Assembly: GCF_900177715.1 (NCBI RefSeq)
Contig: NZ_FXWG01000003.1
Span: 496,001 to 560,000 of the forward strand
Length of the DNA: 64,000 bases
DNA from: Altererythrobacter xiamenensis
Lineage (GTDB): Bacteria; Pseudomonadota; Alphaproteobacteria; Sphingomonadales; Sphingomonadaceae
Reading direction: 5' to 3'
How positions within the stretch are numbered: the first letter of the stretch is position 1; each line of letters opens with the position of its first letter. Positions 1-10,615 of the stretch are shown here, piece after piece. The notes under the pieces were generated by a model that was not told where the DNA came from, searched no databases, and saw only the letters and a list, made by a program, of their open reading frames with translations. Position numbers and translations under genes: made by a program.

Positions 1-2
1 AG

Positions 3-578
3 GAATTCGACGAGGCGACCGCAGTTCTGGCGGGCGATTCCCTGCACGCGCTGGCATTCGAGATTCTCTCCGAACAGGCGACCAGCACCGATCCGTTCAT
101 CCGTTCCGAACTGATCGCGACGCTTGGCTCGGCCAGCGGAATGAATGGCATGGCTGGCGGCCAGATGATGGACATGATGTCGGAGGAAGAGGACTACGAC
201 CTCCACACCATTACACGTCTCCAGCAATTGAAGACCGGCGCGCTTCTCGCAGCATCGGTCGAGATGGGCGCAATTCTGGGCCGTGTGCCACCCGAAGGGC
301 GCGTTCACCTGCGCAATTACGCCCGCGATATCGGCCTGGCCTTCCAGATTGCCGACGACCTGCTCGACTACGAGGGGGACGAAGAAAAGGCTGGCAAGGC
401 CCTCCGCAAGGACGAGGAACAGGGCAAGGCGACATTCGTCAGCCTGATGGGGGTCGACAAGGCCCGCGAACAGGCGCGTGCGCTGGTCGAGCAGGCGATC
501 GGGCACCTCGCCAGTCACGGGAAGGACGCCGACATGTTGAGAGCGGTCGCACGCTATATCGTGGAGAGGGACAGATGA
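3..578 (+). CDS. ispA: Polyprenyl (farnesyl) diphosphate synthase, C-terminal part
   Basis: C-terminal 191 residues of a class I trans-isoprenyl diphosphate synthase, most likely farnesyl-diphosphate synthase. It condenses IPP with allylic diphosphates to make the C15 precursor of quinones, carotenoids and undecaprenyl phosphate. The window opens inside the gene. Visible are GDSLHALAFE at the left edge, an AGGQMMDM segment, KTGALLAA, and the second aspartate-rich motif FQIADDLLDYEGD (about 342-380), which binds Mg-diphosphate. The first aspartate-rich motif must lie before the window. The stop overlaps the coaD start as ATGA, so the two are probably translationally coupled. A geranylgeranyl synthase paralogue is the main alternative. 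Confidence 0.9.
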   Translation, partial: EFDEATAVLAGDSLHALAFEILSEQATSTDPFIRSELIATLGSASGMNGMAGGQMMDMMSEEEDYDLHTITRLQQLKTGALLAASVEMGAILGRVPPEGRVHLRNYARDIGLAFQIADDLLDYEGDEEKAGKALRKDEEQGKATFVSLMGVDKAREQARALVEQAIGHLASHGKDADMLRAVARYIVERDR

Positions 579-1090
579 GCGCGCAGAGAATTGGTATCTA
601 TCCCGGAACCTTCGATCCGATCACCCTCGGCCATGCGGACATCATCCGCCGGGGGAGCAAGCTGGTCGACAAGCTGATAATTGGCGTCACGACCAATCCT
701 TCGAAGAACCCGATGTTCTCGACCGAAGAGCGGCTCGCGATGGTCAAGCGTGAGGTTGCGGAACTCGGCCTCGAGAATGTCGAGGTGAAGGGCTTCAACG
801 CGCTGCTTGTGAAGTTTGCGCGAAAGGAAGGTGCGAACGTCCTCGTCCGCGGACTCCGCGCCGTCGCCGACTTCGAATACGAATACCAGATGGCGGGCAT
901 GAACCAGCAACTCGACGACGATATCGAGACGGTGTTCCTGATGGCCGACGTCTCGCTCCAACCGATTGCCAGCAAACTGGTCAAGGAAATCGCGCTGTTC
1001 GGCGGCGACATCACACCTTTCGTCAGCGCAGCCGTATGCGAAGATGTCATCTCGCGCGTCGAAAAGATCGGCCGACTGGGCGATTATTGA
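575..1090 (+). CDS. coaD: Pantetheine-phosphate adenylyltransferase
   Basis: Cytosolic enzyme that transfers AMP from ATP to 4'-phosphopantetheine, giving dephospho-CoA, the penultimate step of CoA synthesis. It has 171 residues, slightly above the usual 160. The N-terminus IYPGTFDPITLGHADI carries the nucleotidyltransferase T/HxGH motif (TLGH). LVRGLRAVADFEYEYQMAGMN is the conserved central segment, and the C-terminal nucleotide-binding stretch reads IASKLVKEIALFGGD where many homologues have ISSTxVREI. The start overlaps the ispA stop by 4 bp (ATGA). The last about 10 residues vary in this family. Confidence 0.96.
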   Translation: MSAQRIGIYPGTFDPITLGHADIIRRGSKLVDKLIIGVTTNPSKNPMFSTEERLAMVKREVAELGLENVEVKGFNALLVKFARKEGANVLVRGLRAVADFEYEYQMAGMNQQLDDDIETVFLMADVSLQPIASKLVKEIALFGGDITPFVSAAVCEDVISRVEKIGRLGDY

Positions 1091-1200
1091 TCCCGCGCCA
1101 GAACAGCATAGCTGTTGAGGCCGGGTGATCATTCATTGAAGTGACAGTCACGCGGCGCTAGACCGCGCCCACACAGAAATATCAGGTTTCGCGAAGACAT

Positions 1201-1869
1201 ATGCTCAAGACCATTTTTGCTGCGGCGGCTTCATTGGCCATGCTTACCGTACCAGGCGTTGCGACAGCGCAGGAAGAGGCGCCGACCGCGCCGCGCGCCT
1301 TCAATCCGATCAATTACAATGTCGCAGAAGACCCGGAAAACGTCTGGGTGCTCGACCTCTCCAATGGCGAGCGTGTCTCCATTCGCCTGATGCCGAGCTG
1401 GGCCCCGAGCCATGTCGAGCGGATCAAGACGCTGACCCGCCAGGGTTTCTATGACGGCGTGATCTTCCACCGCGTTATCGATGGCTTCATGGCGCAGGGT
1501 GGCGATCCGACCGGCACCGGGCAGGGCGGGTCCGAGCTTCCGGATCTCGAGGAAGAGTTCAACCCGATGCCGCATGTCCGCGGTACGCTCTCGATGGCCC
1601 GCGCGGCGAGCGAAGACAGCGCCAACAGCCAGTTCTTCATCGTGTTCTACCCGCGTTTCAGCCTCGACAAGCGCTATACCAATCTCGGCCGGGTGATCGA
1701 CAACATGGCCGGTGTCGACGCGATCGCCAAGGGCGAGCCTCCGGCGAACCCGACACGTATCCTGCAGGCGTCGCTTGCCTCGGACAATCGCCCTGTTCCC
1801 GCGGCTGCGCCCGTAGAGCAGGAAGAGGAAATCTCAGCCGACATGCTGAGCGCGCCGATCGAAGAGTAA
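1201..1869 (+). CDS. Peptidylprolyl isomerase, cyclophilin type, exported
   Basis: Cyclophilin-type prolyl cis-trans isomerase of 222 residues, probably a periplasmic folding helper. Residues 1-23 form a signal peptide with the AxA site ATAQ. The cyclophilin core follows: FYDGVIFHRVIDGFMAQGGD, then SMARAASEDSANSQFFIVF, which holds the catalytic Arg/Phe/Gln surface. The tail is proline- and glutamate-rich and probably disordered. It stands alone in a 110-bp gap after coaD and 39 bp before queA. Many alphaproteobacteria keep a second, cytoplasmic cyclophilin next to this gene; none is seen here. Confidence 0.92.
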   Translation: MLKTIFAAAASLAMLTVPGVATAQEEAPTAPRAFNPINYNVAEDPENVWVLDLSNGERVSIRLMPSWAPSHVERIKTLTRQGFYDGVIFHRVIDGFMAQGGDPTGTGQGGSELPDLEEEFNPMPHVRGTLSMARAASEDSANSQFFIVFYPRFSLDKRYTNLGRVIDNMAGVDAIAKGEPPANPTRILQASLASDNRPVPAAAPVEQEEEISADMLSAPIEE

Positions 1870-1908
1870 GGCTTTGCAGGTGGCTGCAAGGCCACTACAG
1901 CGCGCCCG

Positions 1909-2940
1909 ATGCGCGTAGACCTGTTTGATTTCGACCTTCCGCAAGAGCTGATAGCGCTGCGCCCTGTGCGGCCGCGCGATGCGGCGCGCATGCTTGTGGT
2001 CAAGGGAAGCGATGCTCCGCTTGAGGATCGCGGTGTGCGCGATCTGCCGAGTTTGCTGCGCCCGGGCGATATCCTCGTATTCAACGATACACGCGTCATC
2101 CCCGCGCAGCTCGAAGGCAGGCGCGGCGAAGCGAAGATTGGCGCAACCCTGCACAAGCGCCTCGATCTCCGGCGCTGGCAGGCCTTCATCCGTAACGCCA
2201 AACGTGTGCGCGAAGGCGACCAGTTGACCTTCGGTGGCGGCGTCACGGCAATAGCGGAAGCGCGCCATGCCGATGGTAGCTTCACTCTGGCTTTCGAGGG
2301 GGATGAGCCGGTCGAGGTTTTGCTCGAGCGGGCGGGCACCATGCCGCTTCCGCCCTATATCGCCGGTAAGCGCGGGGTCGATGCACAGGACCGCGAAGAT
2401 TATCAGACGATGTTCGCGGAAAAGGATGGCGCGGTCGCAGCACCGACCGCTTCTCTGCATTTCACGCCCGAGCTGATTGCCACACTCGATGAAGCCGGCA
2501 TTGGACGCGAAACGCTCACTCTGCACGTGGGGGCGGGCACGTTCCTGCCGGTCAAGGCGGAAGATACCGACGATCACGCCATGCACGCCGAATGGGGCCG
2601 GATCGAGCCGGAGACGGCAGCGCGCCTCAATGCCGCCCGCGCTGCAGGGGGAAGGATCATCGCGGTGGGCACGACCTCGCTGCGCTTGCTTGAAAGCGCG
2701 GCCCAAGAGGATGGCACGATCGCGCCCTTTGCGGGTGACACCGCGATCTTCATCACACCGGGCTATCGCTTCAAGGCGGTCGATGGCCTGATGACCAATT
2801 TCCACCTGCCCAAGTCGACTCTGATGATGCTGGTCAGCGCGCTGATGGGGCGCGAGCGGATGATGGATGTCTATGCGCATGCCATCGCGCATAAATATCG
2901 CTTCTATTCCTATGGTGACTCCTCGCTCCTGCTGCCGTAA
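1909..2940 (+). CDS. queA: S-adenosylmethionine:tRNA ribosyltransferase-isomerase
   Basis: Penultimate enzyme of queuosine synthesis. It transfers and isomerises the ribosyl moiety of SAM onto preQ1 in position 34 of tRNAs with GUN anticodons, forming epoxyqueuosine. The protein has 343 residues, full length for the family. Seen: [25 protein letters not shown] at the N-terminus, [84 protein letters not shown], all hallmark blocks. tgt, which acts one step earlier, lies 1.8 kb downstream on the same strand, separated by an ABC exporter pair. Confidence 0.97.
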   Translation: MRVDLFDFDLPQELIALRPVRPRDAARMLVVKGSDAPLEDRGVRDLPSLLRPGDILVFNDTRVIPAQLEGRRGEAKIGATLHKRLDLRRWQAFIRNAKRVREGDQLTFGGGVTAIAEARHADGSFTLAFEGDEPVEVLLERAGTMPLPPYIAGKRGVDAQDREDYQTMFAEKDGAVAAPTASLHFTPELIATLDEAGIGRETLTLHVGAGTFLPVKAEDTDDHAMHAEWGRIEPETAARLNAARAAGGRIIAVGTTSLRLLESAAQEDGTIAPFAGDTAIFITPGYRFKAVDGLMTNFHLPKSTLMMLVSALMGRERMMDVYAHAIAHKYRFYSYGDSSLLLP

Positions 2941-2949
2941 CTGCGTTGC

Positions 2950-3918
2950 ATGAGCGAACCTATTCTCGAGATTTCGGGCCTCTCGAAAACCTATGCGGGC
3001 GGCGTCAAGGCGCTCGACAATGCCGATCTTTCCATTCGCAAGGGCGAGATTTTCGCCCTGCTGGGGCCGAATGGCGCAGGAAAGACAACGCTGATCGGCG
3101 CGGTTTGCGGGCTGGTGCGGCCAAGCTCGGGTAAGATCGAGGCATTCGGACTCGACATGGCGCGCGACTGGAGAGCGGCGAGGGCGCGGATCGGCCTCGT
3201 CCCGCAGGAACTCTCGACCGACATGTTCGAAAAAGTGGAGCGGGCGGTGGCCTATTCGCGCGGCCTCTTCGGTCATGCCCCCGACAAGGGCCGGATCGAA
3301 GAAATCCTGCGCGCGCTCAGCCTTTGGGACAAGCGCGATGCGCGCATCATGGAGCTCTCGGGCGGGATGAAACGCCGCGTGCTTATCGCGAAGGCGCTGG
3401 CGCATGAGCCCGACCTGTTGTTTCTCGACGAGCCCACCGCCGGCGTCGACGTGGAATTGCGCAAGGACATGTGGAAGCAGATCGGCATCATGCGCGAGCG
3501 CGGCGTCACGATCATTCTGACCACGCATTACATCGAGGAAGCCGAAGAAATGGCGGACCGCGTCGGCGTGATCAGCAAGGGCCGAATTCTCATGGTCGAC
3601 GACAAGGCGGCGATGATGAAGCGACTGGGCCGGACCGAAGCGCATATCGCGCTTGCCGCGCCGCTCACTGAACTGCCAGACGCCATCGCCAGCTATCCGG
3701 TCGAGATCGAGGATGGCGGCATGGGCCTGTGCTATCGCGGCGGGGATGGGACCGGGCGCGGCAAGGAAGAAGTCGCCGAACTGACCAAGGCGCTAACCCG
3801 CGCCGGGATCGATTACACCGGGATCGACGTGCGCGAGAGCTCGCTCGAAGAAATCTTCGTCGGGCTCGTTCAGGATGGCGACACTGGCGGATCGACCGAT
3901 AATCAGGAGGCCGCGTGA
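2950..3918 (+). CDS. ABC exporter ATP-binding protein
   Basis: ATPase subunit of an ABC-2 type exporter, 322 residues. Walker A GPNGAGKTT is at residues 39-47, the Q-loop at VPQE about 84-87, the signature LSGGMKRR at 136-143, Walker B LLFLDEPTAGVD at 156-167 and the switch His in TTHYIEEAE at 193. The roughly 120-residue C-terminal extension ends in ESSLEEIFVGLV, typical of the DrrA/CcmA-like subfamily. It starts 9 bp after queA and its stop overlaps the permease start (TGATG), so the pair forms one unit. The cargo cannot be read from sequence; drug, lipid or polysaccharide export are all possible. Confidence 0.95.
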   Translation: MSEPILEISGLSKTYAGGVKALDNADLSIRKGEIFALLGPNGAGKTTLIGAVCGLVRPSSGKIEAFGLDMARDWRAARARIGLVPQELSTDMFEKVERAVAYSRGLFGHAPDKGRIEEILRALSLWDKRDARIMELSGGMKRRVLIAKALAHEPDLLFLDEPTAGVDVELRKDMWKQIGIMRERGVTIILTTHYIEEAEEMADRVGVISKGRILMVDDKAAMMKRLGRTEAHIALAAPLTELPDAIASYPVEIEDGGMGLCYRGGDGTGRGKEEVAELTKALTRAGIDYTGIDVRESSLEEIFVGLVQDGDTGGSTDNQEAA

Positions 3919-4685
3919 TGCGTTTCAACTTCCGCGGCACCTGGTCGATCTTCACGCGCGAAGTGATGCGTGCATTTCGCACGGCATTTCAGTCGATCCT
4001 AGCGCCGGTTCTCACGACCTCGCTCTATTTCATCGTCTTTGGCGCGGCGATCGGCAATCGCATGCCCGATTTCGGCGGGGTCGATTACGGCGCCTTCATC
4101 ATACCCGGCCTGCTCATGCTGACGCTACTAGGGGAGACGACCAGCAACGCCAGTTTCGGCATCTACATGCCGCGCTTCACCGGCACGATCTATGAACTGC
4201 TTTCGGCCCCCGTTGGAGTGGCGGAGACGCTGATCGGCTTCGTCGGCGCGGCTGCTGCGAAAAGCCTGATCCTCGCCTCGATCATCCTGCTGACAGCGCG
4301 CTTGTTCGTCGATTACTCGATCGCGCACCCGTTCCTCGCGGTGATCTACATTATGCTGGTGGCGGCGAGTTTCTCGCTCTTCGGATTTATCCTCGGCGTC
4401 TGGGCGGACAATTTCGAAAAGCTCGGCATCATTCCGATGCTTTTCCTCACCCCACTGACCTTCCTTGGTGGCACATTCTACTCGATCGATATGCTGCCCA
4501 AGCCCTGGGACACGATCGCGCTCGCCAATCCGATCGTCTATCTGGTGAGCGGACTGCGCTGGACCTTCTACGGTTCGGCAGACGTCGATATCTGGCTATC
4601 CTTCGGCCTCACGCTCGGTTTCCTTGCGGTTTGCGTCGCGATCATTGCCTTCATCTTCAAGACGGGGTGGCGCCTGCGCGAGTGA
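3918..4685 (+). CDS. ABC-2 type exporter permease
   Basis: Membrane subunit partnering the ATPase encoded immediately upstream. It has 255 residues with about six hydrophobic segments, for example LTTSLYFIVFGAAIG, AYGAFIIPGLLMLTLLGE-like and FLAVIYIMLVAASFSLFGF, plus the ABC-2 signature region LFLTPLTFLGGTFYSIDMLP. ATG 3918 is chosen over the GTG at 3915 because an AGGAGG sits at 3905-3910 with ideal spacing and because the TGATG overlap with the ATPase stop is a common coupling arrangement. The substrate is unknown. Confidence 0.93.
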   Translation: MRFNFRGTWSIFTREVMRAFRTAFQSILAPVLTTSLYFIVFGAAIGNRMPDFGGVDYGAFIIPGLLMLTLLGETTSNASFGIYMPRFTGTIYELLSAPVGVAETLIGFVGAAAAKSLILASIILLTARLFVDYSIAHPFLAVIYIMLVAASFSLFGFILGVWADNFEKLGIIPMLFLTPLTFLGGTFYSIDMLPKPWDTIALANPIVYLVSGLRWTFYGSADVDIWLSFGLTLGFLAVCVAIIAFIFKTGWRLRE

Positions 4686-4693
4686 ACCGCTAA

Positions 4694-5838
<1,145 letters not shown>

Positions 5839-5839
<1 letters not shown>

Positions 5840-6156
5840 TGACCGACCAACTGAAAGCCAAGCTTCCCGATGACTGCACCACCATGGCGGAAGTGCGCCA
5901 AGGCGTGGATGCGACCGATCGTGAGCTTGTTGCGCTGCTCGAACGACGCTTCGGCTACATGCGGGCTGCCGCTCGCATCAAGCAGACCCGAGAGAGCGTG
6001 CGGGACGAGGCGCGCAAGGCTGCGGTCATCGCTGCAGCGCGCGCGCAGGCCGAAGCTGCCGGGCTTCCGGGAGACGTCATAGCCGAGATGTGGGAAACGC
6101 TGGTCGAAGGTTCGATCGCGTATGAGTTCGTGGAGTGGGATCGTCAGCGCGTCTGA
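5839..6156 (+). CDS. Chorismate mutase, AroQ type
   Basis: Single-domain AroQ-class chorismate mutase of 105 residues, converting chorismate to prephenate for Phe and Tyr synthesis. The all-helical pattern is visible: VRQGVDATDRELVALLERRFGYMRAAARIKQ (with the active-site Arg and Lys) and a second helix AEMWETLVEGSIAYEFVEWD. ATG 5839 overlaps the tgt stop; an in-frame TTG at 5836 is less likely. It is not fused to prephenate dehydratase, so prephenate is passed on to enzymes encoded elsewhere. The 3' end overlaps the converging small gene at 6144-6338 by 13 bp. Confidence 0.9.
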
Positions 6157-6317
6157 CTGTCGCCAATCTCCAGAATCGTGCCGCGATAGGGGGTGAACTG
6201 GCCGCTCAAATGGTCGAGGAAGCCGGCTCCGATCGAGCACGCGCGCTCCTGAGCCTCCTCAAGCGAAGCGTACCATTTGCCTTTGCGATGCTTGGTAATG
6301 AAGCGGTATTTGATCAT
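6144..6317 (-). CDS. Small conserved-looking hypothetical protein
   Basis: Short gene of 57 residues beginning MIKYRFITKHRKGKWY; an upstream start at 6338 would give 64. The sequence is compact and basic at the N-terminus, with an amphipathic helix SLEEAQERACSIGAGFLD and a C-terminal strand-like segment YRGTILEIGD. I recognise no named family. Support comes from plausible protein composition, codon use like the neighbours, its place downstream of nothing else on this strand, and an only 13-bp convergent overlap with the chorismate mutase. Function unknown. Confidence 0.6.
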   Translation of the reverse strand: MIKYRFITKHRKGKWYASLEEAQERACSIGAGFLDHLSGQFTPYRGTILEIGDSQTR

Positions 6318-6374
6318 GGCAAAGACCGAACCGGCCATGCATCATCTGGTTCCCAAGCCTTTGAGAAGTAGTGC

Positions 6375-6403
6375 AAAAAAAAGGGCGGCCCGAAAGCCGC
6401 CCC
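6375..6403 (-). terminator. Rho-independent terminator of rpsD
   Basis: A GGGCGGC/GCCGCCC stem (6383-6389 with 6396-6402) with a 6-nt loop. Read on the minus strand it is followed by a run of eight T (6382 to 6375). It lies 26 bp past the rpsD stop and is a textbook intrinsic terminator for that gene. Confidence 0.9.
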
Positions 6404-6428
6404 TTTTGAAATTCGGTTTTCCGACCGG

Positions 6429-7043
6429 TTAGCGCGAGTAGAACTCGACGACCAGGTTCGGTTCCATGGTGACCGGATAGGGCACTTCGTCGAGCTTCGG
6501 CACGCGGGTAAAGGTCACCTTTTCGTTGCCGTCGGTCGAGACGTAGTCCGGAATGTCACGCTCGGGCAGGCTCTGCGCTTCGATCACGAGTGCCATTTCC
6601 TTGGCCTTGTTACCGAGGCTGATGACATCGCCCACGTCGCAGCGACGGGACGGGATGTTGCACTTCACGCCGTTCACATAGATGTGACCGTGGTTGACGA
6701 TCTGGCGTGCAGCGAAGATCGTCGGCGCGAACTTGGCGCGGTACACGATCATGTCGAGACGACGCTCGAGCAGGCCGATCAGGTTCTGGCCGGTGTCACC
6801 CTTCATGCGGGTGGCGTCCTTGTAGGTCGAGCGGAACTGCTTCTCGGTGACGTCACCGTAATAGCCCTTGAGCTTCTGCTTGGCGCGAAGCTGCAGGCCG
6901 AAGTCGCTCATCTTGCCCTTGCGGCGCTGGCCGTGCTGGCCCGGACCGTAGGAACGCTTGTTGACCGGAGAATTGGGACGACCCCAGATGTTTTCACCCA
7001 TCCGGCGGTCGAGTTTGTACTTGGCGCTCTTGCGCTTCGACAT
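6429..7043 (-). CDS. rpsD: 30S ribosomal protein S4
   Basis: Primary 16S rRNA-binding protein that nucleates 30S assembly of the body domain; 204 residues, the usual length. [21 protein letters not shown] opens the protein. The S4 RNA-binding domain is [31 protein letters not shown] at about residues 93-123. As usual in alphaproteobacteria it is monocistronic rather than in the alpha operon with rpoA. It has its own strong terminator at 6375-6403. Confidence 0.98.
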   Translation of the reverse strand: MSKRKSAKYKLDRRMGENIWGRPNSPVNKRSYGPGQHGQRRKGKMSDFGLQLRAKQKLKGYYGDVTEKQFRSTYKDATRMKGDTGQNLIGLLERRLDMIVYRAKFAPTIFAARQIVNHGHIYVNGVKCNIPSRRCDVGDVISLGNKAKEMALVIEAQSLPERDIPDYVSTDGNEKVTFTRVPKLDEVPYPVTMEPNLVVEFYSR

Positions 7044-7106
7044 AAGTCGTATCCTTCAATTTGCTGAGCGAACCCCACTGGCCCGCCATTCAACCCGGCA
7101 TCGCAC

Positions 7107-7127
7107 CGCTGAAGCTTTCCTTCAGCG
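7107..7127. other. Inverted repeat in the trmJ-rpsD gap
   Basis: An 8-bp perfect stem CGCTGAAG/CTTCAGCG with a 5-nt loop in the 152-bp gap between trmJ and rpsD. It lies in the trmJ 3' region and the rpsD leader. No T-run follows on either strand, so it is not a clear intrinsic terminator; a leader structure for rpsD is possible. Confidence 0.4.
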
Positions 7128-7195
7128 CGGCCACCGCTTCACCGGGGTGCGGGGCCAATTCGCGAAGCGCGCACATAGCAGCCGCGCCGTGTAAA

Positions 7196-7933
7196 TCAAG
7201 CTTTCTCGTCACCGTCGCGCGGCTTGCGCTCCAGGCTCGACAATACGCCGCGAAGGGTGCGCACTTCGAGGTGGTTCCAGCCCGGCTTGGTCAGCACTGT
7301 GCGGAGCGTCTTGCGGGTCGCTTCAGCGCGGCTCTCCGGGAAGAAATATCCCTTGGGTTCGAGCATGCGTTCGAAATGAGCGATCAACCCGTCCAGCTCA
7401 CCTTGCGGGGCAGGGGGGAGCAGCTCCTCCTGCGTTGGTTGGACCAGTGCTGCCTGCTTCGACCACTCATAGGCGCACAGGATGACTGCCTGCGCGAGAT
7501 TGAGCGATCCGAACTCCGGATTGATCGGGACAGTCAGTATGGTGCGAGCGAGGGCGACATCCTCGGTTTCGAGCCCGGCAGCTTCCCTGCCGAAGAGGAT
7601 AGCGCTCTTGCCAGGCTCGGAATGGATCGCCCGGCCCGCTTCGTCGGGGCCGACCACCGGCTTGGTCACGCCGCGCTTGCGGACCGTCGTCGCATAGACA
7701 TGGGTGCAGTCCGCAACCGCTTCGGCGGTGGTGTCGTAGATCTTCGCCTGATCGAGAACGATGTCCGCGCCCGAAGCGGCAGGACCTGCGGAGGGGTTGG
7801 GCCAGCCATCACGCGGAGCGACGAGCCGCATTTCGGTCAGCCCGAAATTGAGCATCGCGCGCGCCGCCTTGCCGATGTTCTCGCCCAGTTGTGGCCGCAC
7901 CAGAACGATGGCGGGCTGATTGGTTGCCGTCAT
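7196..7933 (-). CDS. trmJ: tRNA (Cm32/Um32) 2'-O-methyltransferase, TrmJ-like
   Basis: SPOUT-superfamily RNA ribose methyltransferase of 245 residues that uses SAM; TrmJ methylates position 32 of several tRNAs. Seen: IVLVRPQLGENIGKAARAMLNFG (N-terminal SpoU motif 1), ILFGREAAGLETED (motif 2) and VPINPEFGSLNLAQAVILCAYEW (motif 3, the trefoil-knot SAM site). The C-terminal about 80 residues, with LDGLIAHFERMLEPKGYFFPESR, match the TrmJ-type extension. It follows nrdR by 3 bp, so the two are probably cotranscribed. TrmL or another SpoU protein is less likely given the extension. Confidence 0.88.
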   Translation of the reverse strand: MTATNQPAIVLVRPQLGENIGKAARAMLNFGLTEMRLVAPRDGWPNPSAGPAASGADIVLDQAKIYDTTAEAVADCTHVYATTVRKRGVTKPVVGPDEAGRAIHSEPGKSAILFGREAAGLETEDVALARTILTVPINPEFGSLNLAQAVILCAYEWSKQAALVQPTQEELLPPAPQGELDGLIAHFERMLEPKGYFFPESRAEATRKTLRTVLTKPGWNHLEVRTLRGVLSSLERKPRDGDEKA

Positions 7934-7936
7934 GGC

Positions 7937-8413
7937 TTACTTGGCCGCCTGTTCGACCTGCGCGGCTTCATGCACGGTGCTGGCGAATTCCTCGAAATCG
8001 CGCGCCTCGCTGAAGTCGCGATAGACCGATGCGAAGCGGATGTAGGCGACCGTGTCGATCTGATGGAGGCCGTTCATCACCATTTCGCCGATGCGCTCTG
8101 AACGGATTTCGCCATCACCTGCAGTTTCGACCTGACGCTGGATACCCGAGATCAACTGGTCGATCCGTTCCTGCTCTACCCCGCGCTTGCGGCAGGCGAG
8201 GGCGACGGACTGTTCGATCTTGCTGCGGTCGAAGGGTTCGCGCCTGTCTCCGCTCTTTACCACCACCACTTCGCGCAGCTGGACACGTTCGAAGGTGGTG
8301 AAGCGAGCGCCGCAGCTCGAACACTGGCGGCGGCGACGAATCGAGGTGCTGTCCTCGGTCGGACGACTGTCTTTGACCTGACTGTCGTCATGGGCACAAA
8401 ATGGGCAGCGCAT
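7937..8413 (-). CDS. nrdR: Transcriptional repressor NrdR
   Basis: Nucleotide-sensing repressor of ribonucleotide reductase genes; 158 residues. A zinc ribbon uses C3, C6, C31 and C34 (CPFC and CSSC). The ATP-cone domain follows, with [21 protein letters not shown] and the segment ending [22 protein letters not shown]. It binds NrdR boxes upstream of nrd operons, none of which is in this window. nrdR lies between glyA and trmJ in a minus-strand group; glyA-nrdR linkage is common in Proteobacteria. Confidence 0.97.
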   Translation of the reverse strand: MRCPFCAHDDSQVKDSRPTEDSTSIRRRRQCSSCGARFTTFERVQLREVVVVKSGDRREPFDRSKIEQSVALACRKRGVEQERIDQLISGIQRQVETAGDGEIRSERIGEMVMNGLHQIDTVAYIRFASVYRDFSEARDFEEFASTVHEAAQVEQAAK

Positions 8414-8435
8414 GTGTGTTCAGTGGTCCCTCAAT

Positions 8436-8669
8436 TCAGGGGCGGATACGCTTGTAGAGCATGACGCCTGCGCCCGCGACGAGGCCGATCGGCCAGGTCA
8501 CGACGGGCAGCAGCCCACCAGCCAGCGCGCCGACTGCCGCACCGGTCAGCACCGGCTTGGTCGAGGGGTGCTTCATGCCCTGCTTGGCAATGCCTTTGAG
8601 TTCTGCCGCTGCATCGGGCAGCAGTTCGTGGTCCTGGTGTTCAGGGCCCTTGGGGTCTTGGGGGGACAT
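8436..8669 (-). CDS. Small membrane protein, function unknown
   Basis: A 77-residue protein starting MSPQDPKGPEHQDHELL. It has a polar N-terminal half and one or two glycine-rich hydrophobic segments, VLTGAAVGALAGGLLPVVTWPIGLVAGAGVML, with a basic tail. The glycine-zipper-like pattern fits a small inner-membrane protein. It lies between glyA (12 bp upstream) and nrdR (22 bp downstream) on the same strand. An in-frame earlier start at 8714 would overlap glyA and is less likely. No family is recognised. Confidence 0.7.
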   Translation of the reverse strand: MSPQDPKGPEHQDHELLPDAAAELKGIAKQGMKHPSTKPVLTGAAVGALAGGLLPVVTWPIGLVAGAGVMLYKRIRP

Positions 8670-8680
8670 AACTTGGTTCC

Positions 8681-9994
8681 TTACATGCCCGGGTACACGG
8701 GGAAGGCGTCGCACAGCTCGCTGACGCGGCCACGCACGCTTTCCTCTACCTGAGCATCGCCCTCCGGCCCGTTCTTGGCAAGCCCGTCGACCACTTCGGC
8801 GATCAGCGCGCCGATCTTGCGGAACTCGGCCGGACCGAAGCCGCGCGTAGTGCCGGCCGGCGTGCCGAGGCGGATACCGCTGGTCACGAAGGGGCTGCGC
8901 GTGTCGTAGGGAATGCCGTTCTTGTTGCAGGTGAGCCAGGCACGGTCGAGACCCTTTTCGGCTGCCTTGCCGGTCACGTCCTTGGGTGTGAGATCGACCA
9001 GCATCGAGTGGTTATCGGTGCCGCCGGAGACGATCCGCAGGCCGTTTTCCTCGATGCTGGCCGCAAGCGCGCGGGCATTCTCGACCACGGCGCTGGCATA
9101 GGCCTTGAACTCGGGGCGCAGCGCTTCGCGGAAAGCGACCGCCTTGGCCGCGACGACATGCATCAGCGGGCCGCCCTGCATGCCGGGGAAGACCGCCATG
9201 TTGATCGGCTTGGTAAGTTCCTCGTCATTCCACAGGATCACGCCCGAACGCGGGCCGCGCAGGCTCTTGTGGGTCGTGGTGGTGACGACATGAGCGTGCG
9301 GGAAGGGCGAGGGGTGCGCTCCGCCAGCGACGAGGCCGGAAATGTGGCTCATGTCAGCCATGAGATAGGCGCCGACTTCATCCGCGATAGCGCGGAATGC
9401 CGCCCAGTCCCAGACGCGCGAATAGGCGGTGCCGCCGGCGATAATGATCTTGGGCTTGTGCTCGCGTGCGGTCGCGGCAACCTCGTCCATGTCGATGCGC
9501 TCGTCATCCTTGCGCACGCCATAGGCGACGGGGTTGAACCACTTGCCGCTCATGTTCACCGGCGAACCGTGGGTGAGGTGGCCGCCCGAATTGAGGTCGA
9601 GCCCCATGAAGGTGTCGCCGGGGTTGAGCAGGGCGAGGAATACCGCCTGGTTCATCTGCGACCCGGAATTGGGCTGCACATTGGCAAAATTGCAGCCAAA
9701 CAGCTCCTTGGCGCGGTCTATTGCCAGCGTTTCGACCACGTCGGCATAGTCGCAGCCGCCGTAATAGCGCTTGCCCGGATAGCCTTCGGCGTACTTGTTG
9801 GTGAAGACGCTGCCGGTCGCTTCGAGCACGGCGCGAGAGGCGATATTCTCGCTGGCGATCAGCTCGATCTTGTCCTGTTGGCGCTTCAGCTCGCTGCGCA
9901 CGGCGGCGGCGATTTCGGGATCGGCATCGGCAAGGCTGTCCTGCCAGAAACGCTTCATGATGTCGGTGTCGGTGGAGGCGGCTGTGCTGCTCAT
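8681..9994 (-). CDS. glyA: Serine hydroxymethyltransferase
   Basis: PLP enzyme interconverting serine and glycine with transfer of a C1 unit to tetrahydrofolate. The start is set at 9994 ([21 protein letters not shown]), giving 437 residues; a longer reading to 10090 would overlap rpiB. Seen: [64 protein letters not shown] and the PLP lysine in [16 protein letters not shown]. It begins 14 bp after rpiB on the same strand and precedes the small membrane protein and nrdR. Confidence 0.97.
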   Translation of the reverse strand: MSSTAASTDTDIMKRFWQDSLADADPEIAAAVRSELKRQQDKIELIASENIASRAVLEATGSVFTNKYAEGYPGKRYYGGCDYADVVETLAIDRAKELFGCNFANVQPNSGSQMNQAVFLALLNPGDTFMGLDLNSGGHLTHGSPVNMSGKWFNPVAYGVRKDDERIDMDEVAATAREHKPKIIIAGGTAYSRVWDWAAFRAIADEVGAYLMADMSHISGLVAGGAHPSPFPHAHVVTTTTHKSLRGPRSGVILWNDEELTKPINMAVFPGMQGGPLMHVVAAKAVAFREALRPEFKAYASAVVENARALAASIEENGLRIVSGGTDNHSMLVDLTPKDVTGKAAEKGLDRAWLTCNKNGIPYDTRSPFVTSGIRLGTPAGTTRGFGPAEFRKIGALIAEVVDGLAKNGPEGDAQVEESVRGRVSELCDAFPVYPGM

Positions 9995-10007
9995 GGGTAA
10001 GTCTCGA

Positions 10008-10472
10008 TTACTGGAGAGGTTCGATGCGGTCGCCTTCGCCAGGCGGGTCGGACAGTTTGTCCACGCGGCGCTGATGACGACCACCGGCAAACTCGGTTTC
10101 GAGAAATGCGGTGACGCAGGCCTTGGCCATGTCGATCCCGATCAGCCGGGCGCCCATCGCGATGCAGTTCGCATCATTGTGTTCGCGGCATAGTTCGGCC
10201 GAAACCGGCTCGGACACAAGCGCGCAGCGCAGGGCGGGGTTGCGGTTCACGCTCATCGAAATGCCGATTCCGCTTCCGCACAGCGCGATGCCCCGTTCGG
10301 CGGTGCCATCGGCTACGACCCCGGCCAGCTTGTAGCCGAAGTCGGGGTAATCGACGCTTTCCTTGGTATCGGGCCCGAGATCGGCAACCTCATGGCCCTG
10401 TTCGATAAGCCAGTCGCGCAGCTCGGCCTTAAGCTCGATGGCTGCATGATCGGATGCTATTGCAATGCGCAT
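10008..10472 (-). CDS. rpiB: Ribose-5-phosphate isomerase B
   Basis: Interconverts ribose 5-phosphate and ribulose 5-phosphate; LacA/RpiB family, 154 residues. [15 protein letters not shown] carries the substrate-binding Asp-His, and [17 protein letters not shown] has the catalytic cysteine and anion hole. The following [22 protein letters not shown] is also conserved. It lies directly ahead of glyA in a two- or three-gene unit, as in many alphaproteobacteria. Confidence 0.96.
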   Translation of the reverse strand: MRIAIASDHAAIELKAELRDWLIEQGHEVADLGPDTKESVDYPDFGYKLAGVVADGTAERGIALCGSGIGISMSVNRNPALRCALVSEPVSAELCREHNDANCIAMGARLIGIDMAKACVTAFLETEFAGGRHQRRVDKLSDPPGEGDRIEPLQ

Positions 10473-10615
10473 GGCACACCTTTGTTGCTAGGAGGGTGCC
10501 CAGACGAGCGGCAAACCAGGGCTTGCGCTCCCCGGCGGTACTCCGCCTGTCTCGTCAGTCACGCAAGCGAATCGCGATATATTAAAGCCACTGCCGACTC
10601 GCAAGCGGGCAAGGC